This document shows, in pieces, positions 32,923 to 44,400 of a DNA stretch of 64,000 nt. Origin of the DNA: Lentinus brumalis (Eukaryota; Basidiomycota; Agaricomycetes; Polyporales; Polyporaceae). Position numbers and translations under genes: made by a program. The DNA lies in contig MARA01000001.1 of assembly GCA_001792895.1 (NCBI GenBank), positions 434,001 to 498,000 on the forward strand, read 5' to 3'. Under the pieces are notes generated by a model. That model searched no databases and was not told where the DNA came from. It saw nothing but the letters and a program-made list of their open reading frames with translations. The stretch's first letter is position 1; each line of letters opens with the position of its first letter.

Positions 32923-33006
32923 CCCGCCCACCACTCCCGCTTGTACACGCCAATAGTGCTTTGGAGGTCAAGACAGACCTCCTCGCGCTCAAACACCGGC
33001 GCTATC

Positions 33007-33167
33007 GGATCGCGTGACCGCGTCGTGCCTAACGCCACGAGCAGCGATCCCGGCCGCAGCGTGTTTCCCCCAACCCCACGGAGCTCGAAATCCACCTGAG
33101 CTCCCCGTACTACCACTAGGTACACGCAAGCCATCCGCTAACTAGCCGTCAGCGCAACTAGGAAGCG
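33007..33167 (+). repeat. Split direct repeat B2 of inner element
   Basis: 161 bp copy of B1. It ends at aggaagcg, after which the outer element resumes with cgtgagac. Confidence 0.92.
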
Positions 33168-33247
33168 CGTGAGACGCGCGACAGTCGGCGCGGGAAACCG
33201 TGTACGCCGCCGTGTATTCGACTCGAGTAAATGCCCTTTAAACCCGA
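33168..33247 (-). repeat. Repeat A1 of outer element, second part
   Basis: 80 bp matching 22384-22463 and ending in cccga. The flank ttaaccttcg begins at 33248. Confidence 0.92.
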
Positions 33248-34108
33248 TTAACCTTCGTCCTTCCACCAGATGGATGTGCCTACAAAGGCCTACAAAGCAA
33301 GACAACCTTTGACCAGCGACAGCAGGAACGCCACCGGGGTGGAGAAGCTTGGACACACGCACCGGAGACCGAAGTCTTCTCCTTTCACGGCGCGGCAGCC
33401 TCATAACTGTTTGTGCCACCCGATCCCGCCACCCCTTCGCCTCCGAATGCCTGATGTTTATCGAGCCTCTCTAGTTACCTCCGTCATAATGCTTCTTTGT
33501 CGACAGTCGGAACCCAATTTTGGATGCTTGCTTGGTGCACTGTCGATACTGTCGGACACCCTCGGTCTCCTGCGACAGGCTCTTTGGCACGACACAAATA
33601 TACCACGACAACTATACCATGATCCTGGTAGTTTTCAATATCCAAGAAGCGTTGATAGGCTACTTCAACGCTTAAGCCGTCTCGGTGCTCGCGTCAATCT
33701 TCACAACTTGCCCGCCACCCGGAGCGTGTTGAAGCGTCGTGTCCAAGCTTCGAATCCTCGCACGACACCCATCGACGCTTGGACCCACAAGCACAGCATG
33801 CACTGACATCGGCTGTGACCCAGAGAATGTCCTTTTGGCACTGTGATTTTCCAATGTACCTCTTGCAGGCTGGGTCGAACTTGCTGCTTTGTCTTCCTCC
33901 CTCCTTTCGTACCAAGCTTGGTTCTCGTGTGTTGTCCTACGACACTCGTTCAACGTTCCTTTGGCTATCTCTTCACCTCCGAACTTCATCGTATTTATAC
34001 GCCTTCCAATATGTCTCGCCCAGCAGCAGAATCGCAGCCTCTTCTCAGTCAAAGCAGACTTCTCCACCTCGCTCTCGCCCTCGCATCCGTAGTCGCATCC
34101 TCAGCGCC
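33248..34108. other. Right flank of retrotransposons; leader of 34109 gene
   Basis: No gene seen to about 33980. A TATA-like tatttatac (33989-33997) lies about 115 bp before the ATG at 34109. An upstream ATG at 34011 opens a short frame (MSRPAAESQPLL) and may be a uORF or lie too close to the TATA box to be transcribed. Confidence 0.45.
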
Positions 34109-34789
34109 ATGTCCTCACTCGACGATATCCCCCTGAACTACCTCATCTCTCAGGATCACTGCTTGGAGCTCTGCAAACGTAATGCACGCCTCAGACACTC
34201 CGTCGACCTCCACGCCCCGGGGCCCAGTTGTATCACCTTCCAGAAGTGCGGCTCGCACACCAAGGGCTTCCCTCTCTCCCTTCTCCGCTACAAACCCAGC
34301 GGGCCCTTCCACGAGCTCCAGGACTCGAGCAACGAGGAGATCCGTATCCTCCTCGACCGAGGCCTCTCCGAACTCCACCTCGTCTTCTGGGTACGTCGAT
34401 CCACCGTCTTCCTCTCTAACAAGAACATCCGCTGAGTCGCCCGTAGGCTCCGGACCACAAGCAGGGCGCCTGGCGTCACCACATTCGCACTGTTCCTGTC
34501 GTATCGACCACCTTTCGGCTCACCAACAAGAGCGAGCTCGCGCACCTCATCGCTCTGGAGTACTTCGCCATCTTCTCAGTGCGTCACACCCCTCTCTGTG
34601 TTCAGCCCCCCGCTGTCGTTCTGACACTACTTTGATCTCCGATAGGAGGGTAGCAGGCAGGGCCAGACTCATGAGGACTACCCGGAAGTGCAGCCTGGGA
34701 TGTTCAACCTCGTCGCGCTTCGGCGCATCTTTGGGAATGTCTACCAGGTTGAGATCGGGCCTACTACTGTCCCTCGGCGCGGGTTTTGA
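34109..34789 (+). CDS. Three-exon small protein of unknown function
   Basis: Exons 34109-34390, 34447-34578 and 34646-34789, all phase 0, encode 185 residues (introns 56 and 67 nt). The start is chosen because the conserved-looking block begins there (SSLDDIPLNYLISQDHCLEL). Visible pieces: CITFQKCGSHTKGFPLSLL, ELHLVFW at the first junction, then a strand-rich stretch (WRHHIRTVPVVSTTFRLTNK) and LVALRRIFGNVYQVEIGP near the end. No signal peptide or membrane segment. I do not recognise the family. Confidence 0.65.
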
Positions 34790-35121
34790 AACTATGTCGG
34801 GTTGCGATGTACAGTGTATCAGTACCATACCGTCGCTATACTGACCGGGGTAGACGGCTCGGACTGTATCGAGTAATTCTACGTGTAGCCTAGGTGTAAT
34901 CCTCACGAGTCACTCGTGTATTTTTGATGATTTTATGTTTGTCTGACGCCAGCTCGACCTCCAGTGTGTCTCGGACGCTCGACAGAGAGGTAAGAATCCA
35001 TACATTTCCTTCCTTCCGGCTGATAAGTACACATGCACGTATCATCCTAACCCAAATACAAGCCTTTAAGACGTTCAAGAGATTATCAATTTCCTACATT
35101 CCGCTTTCCACCACCCGCTCC

Positions 35122-38100
35122 TCAGGACGTCGCCCAGTTGATGAACGCCGGAGACAGCGTCCCATACAACCCCGCGCCCTGCAAGCACGAGTAGATACTC
35201 CCCAAGTTGTTCCCGCAGAAGACCGAGAACGTGCCCGCACCCGTGCTGTACGAGTAACACGTCTGCTTCTTCCCGTTCCAGTAGCTCCCCAGCTCCATGG
35301 ACGAGCAGTCGACCTGGAAGTCCGGCGCGAGCGGGTCGCCGTTCGCCCAGCCGTACACCCCGGGGCACCCCACGACCGACTCGAGCGTGCGGTCGTCGGG
35401 CAGCGTGAGCCCGAAGAAGGCGTTCGAGCCGACGTTGACCAGCGTCGCGGGGGCCTTGCCGTTCGCGTTCGTGAAGTAGGTGTCGCCGATCTTGAGGAAG
35501 CCCTTCGACCCCGCGCCGAAGCACGCGGCGGGAGGCGACGAGGCGGGAGGGCCCTGGTTCAGGTTCGGGTTCTTCGTGGGGTCCGTGTCTGGCGGGACCG
35601 GAGTCGAGGGAGGGATGACGTCCTGCGCATCTTGGATCGCTTCCGAGATGGATGAAGTCGCGGAGATCACCTGCACGGGCCCACGGTAAGCCAAACAGTT
35701 GACTCCGCGCATATTTCGGAAGGCGTACCTGGTCTGCGACCTGAGAGATCAAGTCCGGAATTCCTGGGATGCCCCATATGGTAGCGGCTGCGTTTTGAGC
35801 TGCCTCTATGGCGGCCTCGGCGGCTGCAATCGCAGCAGCGAACGCGGCCGGGGTCGTCGCCTCCGTCTATAGGGAAAACGTTAACCGAGTCAATGCGAAC
35901 AGCAGCCTATAACACTCACCAGAGCTGCCGCAGCCGGTCCGAGTGCGGCTGCAGCCGCAACTGCAGCGGCGGCGGCGGCGGCCTCCGCGGGGGTAGCATT
36001 CGTCGCAGCTTTAGCTGCAGCTGCAGCCGCTGCGGCGGCGGCAGCGGCATCAGCGATGTCATCGCTCGCCGCCTTAGTGGCCTCTGGGGTGGATGTCGCC
36101 CTCTTCGTAGACGTTGGCTTTGTGCACGACGATGCGGCACGCTTGTCGAAGTCGGCGTACACAGCAAGCTGCGCGGGGGGAGTTGTCGGGGTCGGCTGGT
36201 GACCCTCCGCGGCCCCAGCAACCTCCGTGCTAGATTCCTCTTCCTCCTCCTCCTCGCCTTCGCTCCGTCTGGGAGGAGGCACAGGAACCGCGCCGATGGT
36301 ACACGGGCGGCAGTCGAAGATCCTCGAGTTCGACGGGACGTGGAGGTTGCTCGCGGTCGCAGGGTAGTCGGTGTCCGTCAGGAAAGGTGCAGGAACGTTC
36401 TCGACGCGGCTGTCCGTGAGGAACTGACTTCCGGCGACGCCTGAGCTGAAGAATGCAGAGCCAGAGTCGAGGCTGCCGACTGCGTCTGCCGGAGCGCCTG
36501 CCTCTGGTGCGGCCAAGAGGAGGATCTGGTACCGGTGGCACCTCCGGTTTGTCGCGCCCTTCCAGATCGATGTGCCATCATTCGCAACGCGACGGAGGTT
36601 GGTGATGGATGACTGGAGACTACCCTGATACTGCTGCTCGCGGGTGGGGACAGCCTGTACTCGAGCATTGCCAGCACCGCCCTCCAAGGATGCGTTGAAA
36701 GGGAACTCGTCGCATGAGACCTAGAGTAGCATGGAATGAGTAAACCGTAGAGTCGGAACAACCTTTAGACTTACATCCCAATAGGCAGGGTTGTGTTGCC
36801 TCCGATCGCATTTACCGGCAAGCTGGAAGGCAGCCTTAACGGCCGTGGTGCAGACACCACGCCGACGCGCACCGGAGGAGGCACTGAAGGGGTCGTACGT
36901 GAGTGTCATGCTGTTGCCAGTGAAGTCGGGGTGTGCCCTGATGTTTGCGCAGATGTTGGGCATCAGGTTGCAGTAGTACTTGAGTGTCGGCAGGTTCTGA
37001 TACGGCTGAATAGGGCCAGAGCAGGCGGCAGGTGTGATCACGCGCCTGACGAGGGACTTCGAAGTGGTGTCAGCAGGAGCAACAGAGACGGCAGGGGCTA
37101 CGTCCACATCGTCCACGGTGGCTCGAGCCTTCGGAGGGGTGTACTTGTCGGTACCGTTGAGGTGGAGCACGAGGGGCTTTCCGAGGACGTACGTGGGCGG
37201 CGGGACGTTCGGGGGCTGATGCTGAGCCCGACCGAAGGGAGTGGGAATGTATACGTTGCTCGCGTTCCCGACTGCGTTGACGGTGAACTTCGCGGGGACT
37301 CGATCTCCCGACAGAACGAGCTTCCTGGGCTTGGCCAGGCTCACCTGCACTGCGCCAGCTGCTGCTGAGGCAGTGGTCGGCGGGCCGTAATCCCACCAGC
37401 AGTTGCTCGGGTCGTCGAAAGGGCATGGCCAGGAGAAGTCCGGGGTCCAGTTATCATCGTTGACGTCACGGTCATCGCTCAACGGTTCCACATATTGAGG
37501 GGTGCCAGGGGTAGTAACCGACACCGCAGACGAGAAGTGGAACCAGTCGTTGAAGTTCGTATACGGGATAGCGCTGTTGACGCAGTTGGTGCCCGTGCAG
37601 AATGCGGTCCAGGTGGCGATCTGGGCCCACCACCCGAGTACGACATCACCGGACCTGGTATGCGATGTAAGCAGGCGTATGAGGTGATGTAAGGCAAGCA
37701 CGGGCTTACTCAGGGAATATGTTCGTGTTCGTCGCCACGATGGTGTTATAGAACCAATCGACGAAGGGTTCTACGACGCGATCAATGTCCATGTTAGTGA
37801 GACCATTAGCTGAGGCTCTGGACGAGATGACTTACGCCACGTGAGTGAGCAACCTCCAGGTTGTAACGCGCAGTTTCCAACCATCCCGAAGTAAATCTAG
37901 GACTGGCATCAGCAATCAATATGGTCGGTCTGATCGTCGTACATACGTTGTTGTAATCCAGGCTCACGATGTCAGTGGGCTGGTGACAAGTACCAGCGCA
38001 GCAAGCAGCGTTGAGGACAGAACCCATCTGGCAGGATACAACTTCATCAGCTATTCAGCTCGGTGTAAGATATGTGAAAGACCTACTCCAGCGCATGTCG

Positions 38101-38399
38101 CCGCCGCTACACAAACGCGGTCACTCCAGAACTGGGTGGCTGGGACCTATATCCAGACATTCAGTCAGCTACGCCACCCTGCCAGAACATGCGATCAGCT
38201 CGCTTACCCTCCCAGAAGCGATGCCTGTCACGCAAAGACCGACGAGCGACACGCAAGCATTGTCGGGGGCGGAGATGCACGAGCCATTGGTGGAAGCCCG
38301 CGCATGCAAATCGCGCTCATAGAGGGGATGATTGACCACCGCCGCAGAGGCTACCCCGAGGGTGCCCGCGAGGAGCAGAGCGAGCTTGGGAGAGAGCAT
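35122..38399 (-). CDS. Secreted NucA/NucB-like nuclease domain protein
   Basis: Nine exons (38208-38399, 38087-38146, 37947-38027, 37836-37896, 37710-37809, 36775-37654, 35920-36720, 35729-35866, 35122-35670) join to 953 residues. Residues 1-19 are a signal peptide (LALLLAGTLGVASA). A Cys-rich N-terminal part (AACCAGTCH, CALQPGGCSLTW) precedes a region with IATWTAFCTGTNC and CPFDDPSNCWWDYGPP. The core, residues about 395-480, has CNLMPNICANIR, then GVCTTAVKAAFQLAG and, across the exon 6/7 junction, YWDVSCDEFPFNASLEGG; D/E-E-F/Y-P-F..S.EGG is the hallmark of NucA/NucB-type deoxyribonucleases. Then follow a Glu-rich run, poly-Ala tracts (residues about 680-745) and a separate Cys-containing C-terminal module (ACFGAGSKGFLKIGDTYF to the end). 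Extracellular nuclease activity is inferred from family, not shown. A TATA-like ctataaag lies 59 bp upstream. Confidence 0.78.
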
Positions 38400-38457
38400 A
38401 GCAGTGAGGAGAGAGGCCTTCTCGCTGCTTGGAGAGGAGAGTCGACATACAGTCCAG

Positions 38458-38465
38458 CTTTATAG
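38458..38465 (-). promoter_or_regulatory. TATA-like box for the secreted nuclease-like gene
   Basis: ctataaag on the minus strand, 59 bp before the ATG at 38399. Its position fits a core promoter; not otherwise tested. Confidence 0.45.
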
Positions 38466-41400
38466 TCTGAAGGAAGCGCGTCAGGAACGAAGACACGCGG
38501 GCCAGTCCCTGCTCCTTTACCAATTCCACGGAGGACGAGGACACTGTCGGGGATATGAGTATGGACCCGAGTCCATTGGGATGCTGAGCAATTGTGCGCT
38601 CAATAAGCGGGAAGCCCAGTGACCATCGGACTGGGGGCGGATCTGCATCGAAGGGCGGCATAACGTGAACACTGTCATTTCCAATATTCCTCAGAGGTAT
38701 GCGATGGGAGCATAAGGATGTGTGCATACCCTGTACTGCATAGCCGAGCTCGGAGGATGACCAGGCTGTCGCTGAGCGAGTGACCATCGTGCGGGAATAT
38801 AGACGCTGCAGGCACAGAAGGAGCCGTACATCCTGATTGCGGCGTCTGGGTGTGTACATGGGGATAGACGGCGCGGTACCTAGCAAGTGCATCAGTCACT
38901 TTGAGCAAGAGACGTACACTTGAACCCACTGTAAGATGTATACCTCTTACCACAACGTTCATGCATGTTAGCTCAATACTGGCCTCCCAACAGCGTGTTC
39001 GCTCGGCGGACGGCTACCAGAAACCACAGGTCTTCAGTGCGCTTCGGCTGTATCAGAGACTTTACCGTGGCGGAACAATGAATGCATATACGTACGGCAT
39101 TGCGGTTCAGTACACATGCTCCTGTCACATCAAGCACCGGGCCTGAACGGAGTAGACCCAGACTAGAACCGTCAGAGCGCGAACATTCATCCCAGCTGAG
39201 TCGTCCGCACAACTTGCTCTATCTGGACGGCACAGCTACAGTGCTGCTGTGAGGATTCAAACCTTCGAAACGGTGATCCTGAGCGTCGGCGCTCACCATA
39301 TGCAAATAGTTATGGCCGGCGCCAGGCCTAACCAAGAGAGTGTCCGCCATCACTGGCATCAGTCCGTACTCCCGTCGGGTTCGGAGCCGTCGTCGAAGTG
39401 CACCCATCTGAGCAGCCTCTGAGCCTTATGAAGCGCTTTTTGCAGCAGGGCGGTAGACATAACACACATCAACGCCGGGTGTTCACCGAAGACATCGTGT
39501 CTTGGCTTCACATCTGAGTGGGTCAATACAATGTTCAGTGGATCTATTGCTCACCTCAGCCGCCAGGGGTACGATACAAAATGATCAAACGCAAAGCTGC
39601 ACGCAAGTTGACCAGCGGCGGTAGCGAGCGACTGCCACCCAAGCGCACTGCGGCGTCGTGAGTTTGCGAATGCCGTATCGACGACATAACTTTCGAGGGA
39701 CTCGGAAGAAGACGCCTCCCGTCGGCGCTTCGCCCTTCGAGAAGTTGCTTTACGGACTGTGCAGGTAGCGACCAGCTCAGGAGAGCCCTTTAGCTCGGGG
39801 GTGACAAGGTGCTGGACACGAGACGTGTCAGCGTGTTGGAAACCTTCGACCGTGCTGAGGCACCTACTCGGAACCGAGTTCAAGGGCGAATACTGGCCAA
39901 GTTTATACCGATGGGGCTCCGATGGCGATTCTTGAGCTGCAGGATGATCTGCACGGGCTTGGGTAAGCGACGGGTCTATGTAACTGCCAGCGCGACGTGC
40001 CAGCTTACGGTTTGACACTGAACGCTGAGCGCTGATGCCCGAGGTCTCATGGATGATCGCCCGAGCCCTGTATGGCTACCAAGCCGAACCAGCTCACTAA
40101 TTGTGCGGCATGAGGGGGATCCCGCTGCACTGCCGTCACTCTCGTTCGCATACAGCCGAACTTCGGATGATTCGCGCTCTTCCGCACGACTGCGCCAACT
40201 GTACATTCTGCAGCGCACCGCGTCGCGACCGTGAGCTCCCTGCACTGAGTCGTCTGAATCACTAGAACGTACCTGCTTTCATGCACCGTAAATCGTACCC
40301 CCGTGAGGACTTTCGGAATGTAGTTTTGCGACCAATGGTTCAGCGTCTGGAGGCGCGGCCTGCTCTCCGGCTTCTATGACATATGTTCCCTTGAATGCGG
40401 AAGTGGACCTCGACCAAAGCTCGACTAGGTCCCCAAGAGCCTCGCCGTTGGAGAATGTCATCCGGGAGCTGATGCCTGACAAACTCAGCAGACAGAAGCA
40501 CTCATTCTCGTGCGAAGGATCGTGACGGTTATCCTTCGATGTGAAGACGGTGCATGCGGGAGCTGAGACTCTGCAACATACAGTCGATTTGCGACTACGT
40601 CCCTCGAAGATCATACCTGCGGAGGGGGAGGGTTGAGTTTACGAGATCGGAGAGTGATATGATAGCGGATTGACGTCTGAACGCCCGGTTAGTCATGCTG
40701 TCCGCAGCTGCAGAGCCTTGAGTAGATCCCAACCAACTCACCCGAGATGAACACCGTGCGCGAGGTATCTGGCGGACTGGCAAGAATGGCTGGAGGCGTG
40801 TAGCTGCCAATATCGATGAGCTAATCAGTACAATGACGGAACTTGAGTACTTGAGTACTTACCGCCTGCAGTGGGGATCTGGAAGGCGAAAACACTGGTT
40901 ACGGAAGGAGGTGGACCCTTCGAATGACCTGGCAGCGAGAGCCATGCGAGGCCAATGTGCGCAAACGGGACGTCCGAGGTTCGGAGACATACGAGGGACG
41001 ACGTCGCCGACAGAATGCAAGGCGGTGCGTGGAAGGAGGGGAGCCGACAGTAGATACTAAGTAATAAGGACGGACCGTGAGGGTCTGGCAGGTTTGTATG
41101 GCGCATGATGGATGTCCGTGAGTATCCAACACTATCCCAGCGTTGTTATCCAGGAAAATTGCTGGGGAGATGTTGGGGGGAAGGTTAGGCGACATGTCGC
41201 ATAGGTCCGATGAGTAGAGTCCCTTGTCGACGTTCGGTTCCAGCGTGTTCGTCGCGTACTGCGTCAAGCCATCGGAGCGCAGCACTCGAGCAAGAAAAAA
41301 GTCGTAGGTCCGACAAATGAGGCTTGAGGACCCCCATGAATGCAGATAGTGCGCTGCAATTGCTATCCGGCAGCCAAGCCCGACAGACATAGCGTGTCCG

Positions 41401-44400
41401 CGTCGCCAACGTCGAGTCTCAAGAAGCAATGGAGGCCGCATGTCTATGTCTGAGGCGTTTATTGAGTCAGAGCAACGTCTTCAGTTCATTTGGACAGAGT
41501 ACTCGCCTCACGCAGTATGCACTCGGTCGACTGAAGTCTGTAATTAGATCTCAAACCGCCGCTACTTCAAGTTGGTTCCACTGAGGAACAAGATATCCGG
41601 AAGATGACTTGGTGAGTACGTACCAGTGCTACACGTTTTCTGAGCATAGACCCATGCAGCATACGGAAACTGGATGTGAGAGAAACGGGACGACATGCAA
41701 GTTACAGAAATACGAGCGTCGACATCGCGAACTTTGGAACTTTGGCTGCGGCCACTGTTCCCACGCTGCGATTAGATTAGATCGCGCACAATCACCCAAC
41801 AGTGAGCATGATCGCGACATCCTAACCTCCTACTTACATCCCCACAACGTACCAGCACCTTATCGTCAAGACGCCTCTCGGGCACGTAGAACGAACGCCA
41901 TCCGATAGTAGATACCGAAGCCCCGGGGGATAGCATGGAGAGCGCCATACAGAAGGAGCAGACACAGCAGAGGACATGGCAGGACACAAACGCAACGGTT
42001 GGTCAAGTAGAGACTTCCAAGTGGTCCGTGTGGAGAGCGAAGGACTCGCGGAAGTGAGCAGTCGAGGTCATCTTGCTGGAGTCCGCTGCAACCAGTGCAT
42101 CCCTGTTGGGTCGTTGCTGCACTATTACGTATACAGCCAGGAGATGCGTATCACGCGTTGGGGTGAGTAGCCTATGTCATCTTGAGCGAAGACTTCAGTC
42201 AGCCGACGCTACGCGCATTCCAAGCTACACAAGTACACGAGACTCACCAGAGTCGGCCGCGGCACGTCATGCGCCCCCACTGCGTAAGCCGTGCAACCGT
42301 GACCATACATGCGAGCGATACCCAGGGTCGATCGAGCTGGCACCTCCAAGCTCGAGAGCAGTCGACGACCTCGAACCCGTCATGATCGCCAAGGACGAGC
42401 GCATGACATGTCCAGGAACGACGAACCACCGACCCCGAGTCCACGAAGCAACGACGAGCAACGGCAGCACTGCACCCGAGCAGCGCGTCAACGCTCCTCC
42501 CGCTCAATGCCCGCCCTCCATGCGGCACACCCTGCCACTGGCCAGTAGTCGGGTACAATCTTGATTCTCGAATCCGCCCAGCCTCAACGTCAACGCCGGG
42601 CCATCGGGCTGCCGCGAAGCCGCCTGCAGAGGACGAGGTTGCAGGCATGACCATGACCATGACCATCGAATCGTGATGGCTATCAGCAGTTCGCCGCGCA
42701 TACTTCCAGGTCCAAGGTCCCCAAGACTCCCGGAGGCACTAGCACTGGCAGGAGCGATGTTTCGCGCGCCACGCAGCGGCAGAGCGGGATCCGCGTACAG
42801 CGACACTGGGCACCTGTGGCTTGATCGTGGTGTCCCGTCTGGCTGACATGGACGTGGACGTGGACGATAAGTACGCCGTGATGCACTGATGATGATGCCA
42901 CGGAGTGGGAGCATACATCCTGCCATCCAGGACGCACGCAAATCGCGTCCGGGCACCCCGGGATCCCGCCCCTCGCTGCTCAAGCTCAGAGCCAAACACC
43001 AGCAGCCCCCGTTTGGGGACGGGGCAGGCACATGGGAGGCGAGAGGCGAGAGGGGGCTGGCGGCTGGATGCAGACGACGAGTCAAGTTGCCGAGGCGGCG
43101 GCGGCGCTGTCCCGTCCCATCGCTAGCCAGACATCGGCGAACGTGAACTTCTATGGTAGCAGCCTCACAACGTCGAGGCACGCGAACGAGCACGCGAACT
43201 GCCCGCGACCTTCGACTCTCGACCTGGCGCACCCGACAGGCCCCTGGACGGTCGCATAAGTCCTGCAGTCTGCAGCACGCGTGTAGCATTGAGCAAGCCT
43301 GGGCACGTCCGACGCCAGTTGTGCGGCGGCGGGGTGGCACCGATTCCTCAGCCGGAAGAGCCGGGGCCCAGCGCTCTCAGCTTCAGATCCTGGAAGGACA
43401 GAAGTCCAAGGAACGCACGCATAAGCGTCGTGCATGGAAGACGAAGTCGAAACCCCGTCCTCGGCTTGGACTCCTCCGTACCCGAGAGCCCGACGGTGTA
43501 CATTGAACCTTTGGACTTTGGACTTTGGACTCGGAGCGGGAGGTGGTCAGCGGGTGACTCTGGATATGTAGTCGCGGCCCGGGTAGTACGCTATAGTGAT
43601 AGCGATTTGCAGTGATAGCTGTGGCGGACGCTGTGCGGTCTCCGTCTCTGTGCGCGGCGGTAGGGTGCGTGCCTTGGAGTTGGGCGCAAGTCTGACTCTG
43701 AAGGCTCGAGACTCAGAGTCAGAGTCAGAGGGTCATGGGGTAAGTATGTCACGGAACCGGGAATCTTGAGTCTGGAGTATGGAGTCTGGAGACGGCCGTG
43801 GAGTGGAGTATGTATGAGCGTGAGTCGCAGAGTCGAGCAAACGGACAGAAGCCCACCGCGGGTGCACTCGGGCGGAGACAGAAGGCAGGAGGCAGAGGCA
43901 GGCACGACGCGCGGGCCCGAGGAGGACATAACACATATGGACATGGGTTTGGATTTGGATTTGGGAATGGGTGAGGTTCGAATTCGAGTTCCGACGTTCG
44001 ATGTATGCAGGCGGTGGGCCATGCGGCCGATCGCAGCTAAGAGGGCGTGCCTGGACGATAGCGTTGGGATGCGAAAGTGCGGTGGATCGATAGGCAATCG
44101 GACATAACAGGATGGGGACGGCCGGTCGTGGATGGTTGCAGCAGTGCGGCCTTCGACCTGGGGGATTTGAGCTTGAGAGTGCGCAGCCGACATGCGGTTC
44201 CTCTTCCGACTTCTCGTGGGATCGCAGCGCGTACGAGCGGATGTTCGAAAGCTGAGATGTTGCCTTTGTGTTATCGCGGTGTAATGCAGGTACCGATGTG
44301 CCAGCTGGGGGTCTTACATGGACTGTTTTAAGTAGTGCGACATGGGGAGACTGATCGCTGGCGAACGACGTCAAGTACTGTCAGTCAGAACTAGCGGATA

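Larger units (their letters stand above)
27138..33167 (+). mobile_element. Inner Ngaro-like retrotransposon, apparently intact
   Basis: Plan on the plus strand: A1 (27138-27289), gag, RT-RNase H, tyrosine recombinase, B1 (32610-32770), A2 (32771-32922), 84 bp spacer, B2 (33007-33167); total 6030 bp. The A copies are 152 bp with one mismatch noticed, and the B copies are 161 bp. The element splits the A1 repeat of the outer element exactly where the intact A2 copy reads straight through. There is no target-site duplication, as expected for recombinase-mediated insertion. The proteins differ clearly from those of the outer element, so it is a separate family. Two introns interrupt the RT and the recombinase. 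All three proteins can be read without stop or frameshift once these are spliced, so this copy may be autonomous. Confidence 0.9.
21967..33247 (-). mobile_element. Outer Ngaro-like (DIRS order) retrotransposon, interrupted
   Basis: Read on the minus strand the element has A1 (33247-33168 plus 27137-26933), gag, RT-RNase H, tyrosine recombinase, B1 (22613-22461), A2 (22463-22179), a 59 bp spacer and B2 (22119-21967). This A1-ORFs-B1-A2-B2 order is the split direct repeat plan described for Ngaro and PAT-like YR retrotransposons; there is no LTR, integrase or protease. Without the 6030 bp insertion it is about 5.25 kb. The A copies (285 bp each) and B copies (153 bp each) look identical by eye, so the copy is young, yet its RT frame is broken. 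B1 and A2 share the bases cga at their junction, and cga also precedes the left end in the flank. It moves by reverse transcription to a circle and recombinase-mediated insertion, as known for the order. Confidence 0.88.

Noticed and set aside
37817..38027. Reading straight through the third and fourth exons of the nuclease-like gene (SGWLETARYNLEVAHSRG)
   Set aside because: Open, but its phase cannot be joined to the next exon; splicing at gtatgt and cctag gives CALQPGGCSLTW and keeps the frame.
42504..43340. 278-codon minus-strand frame
   Set aside because: Arg/Cys/Pro-rich composition without domain, splice context or periodicity; taken as a GC-driven chance frame.
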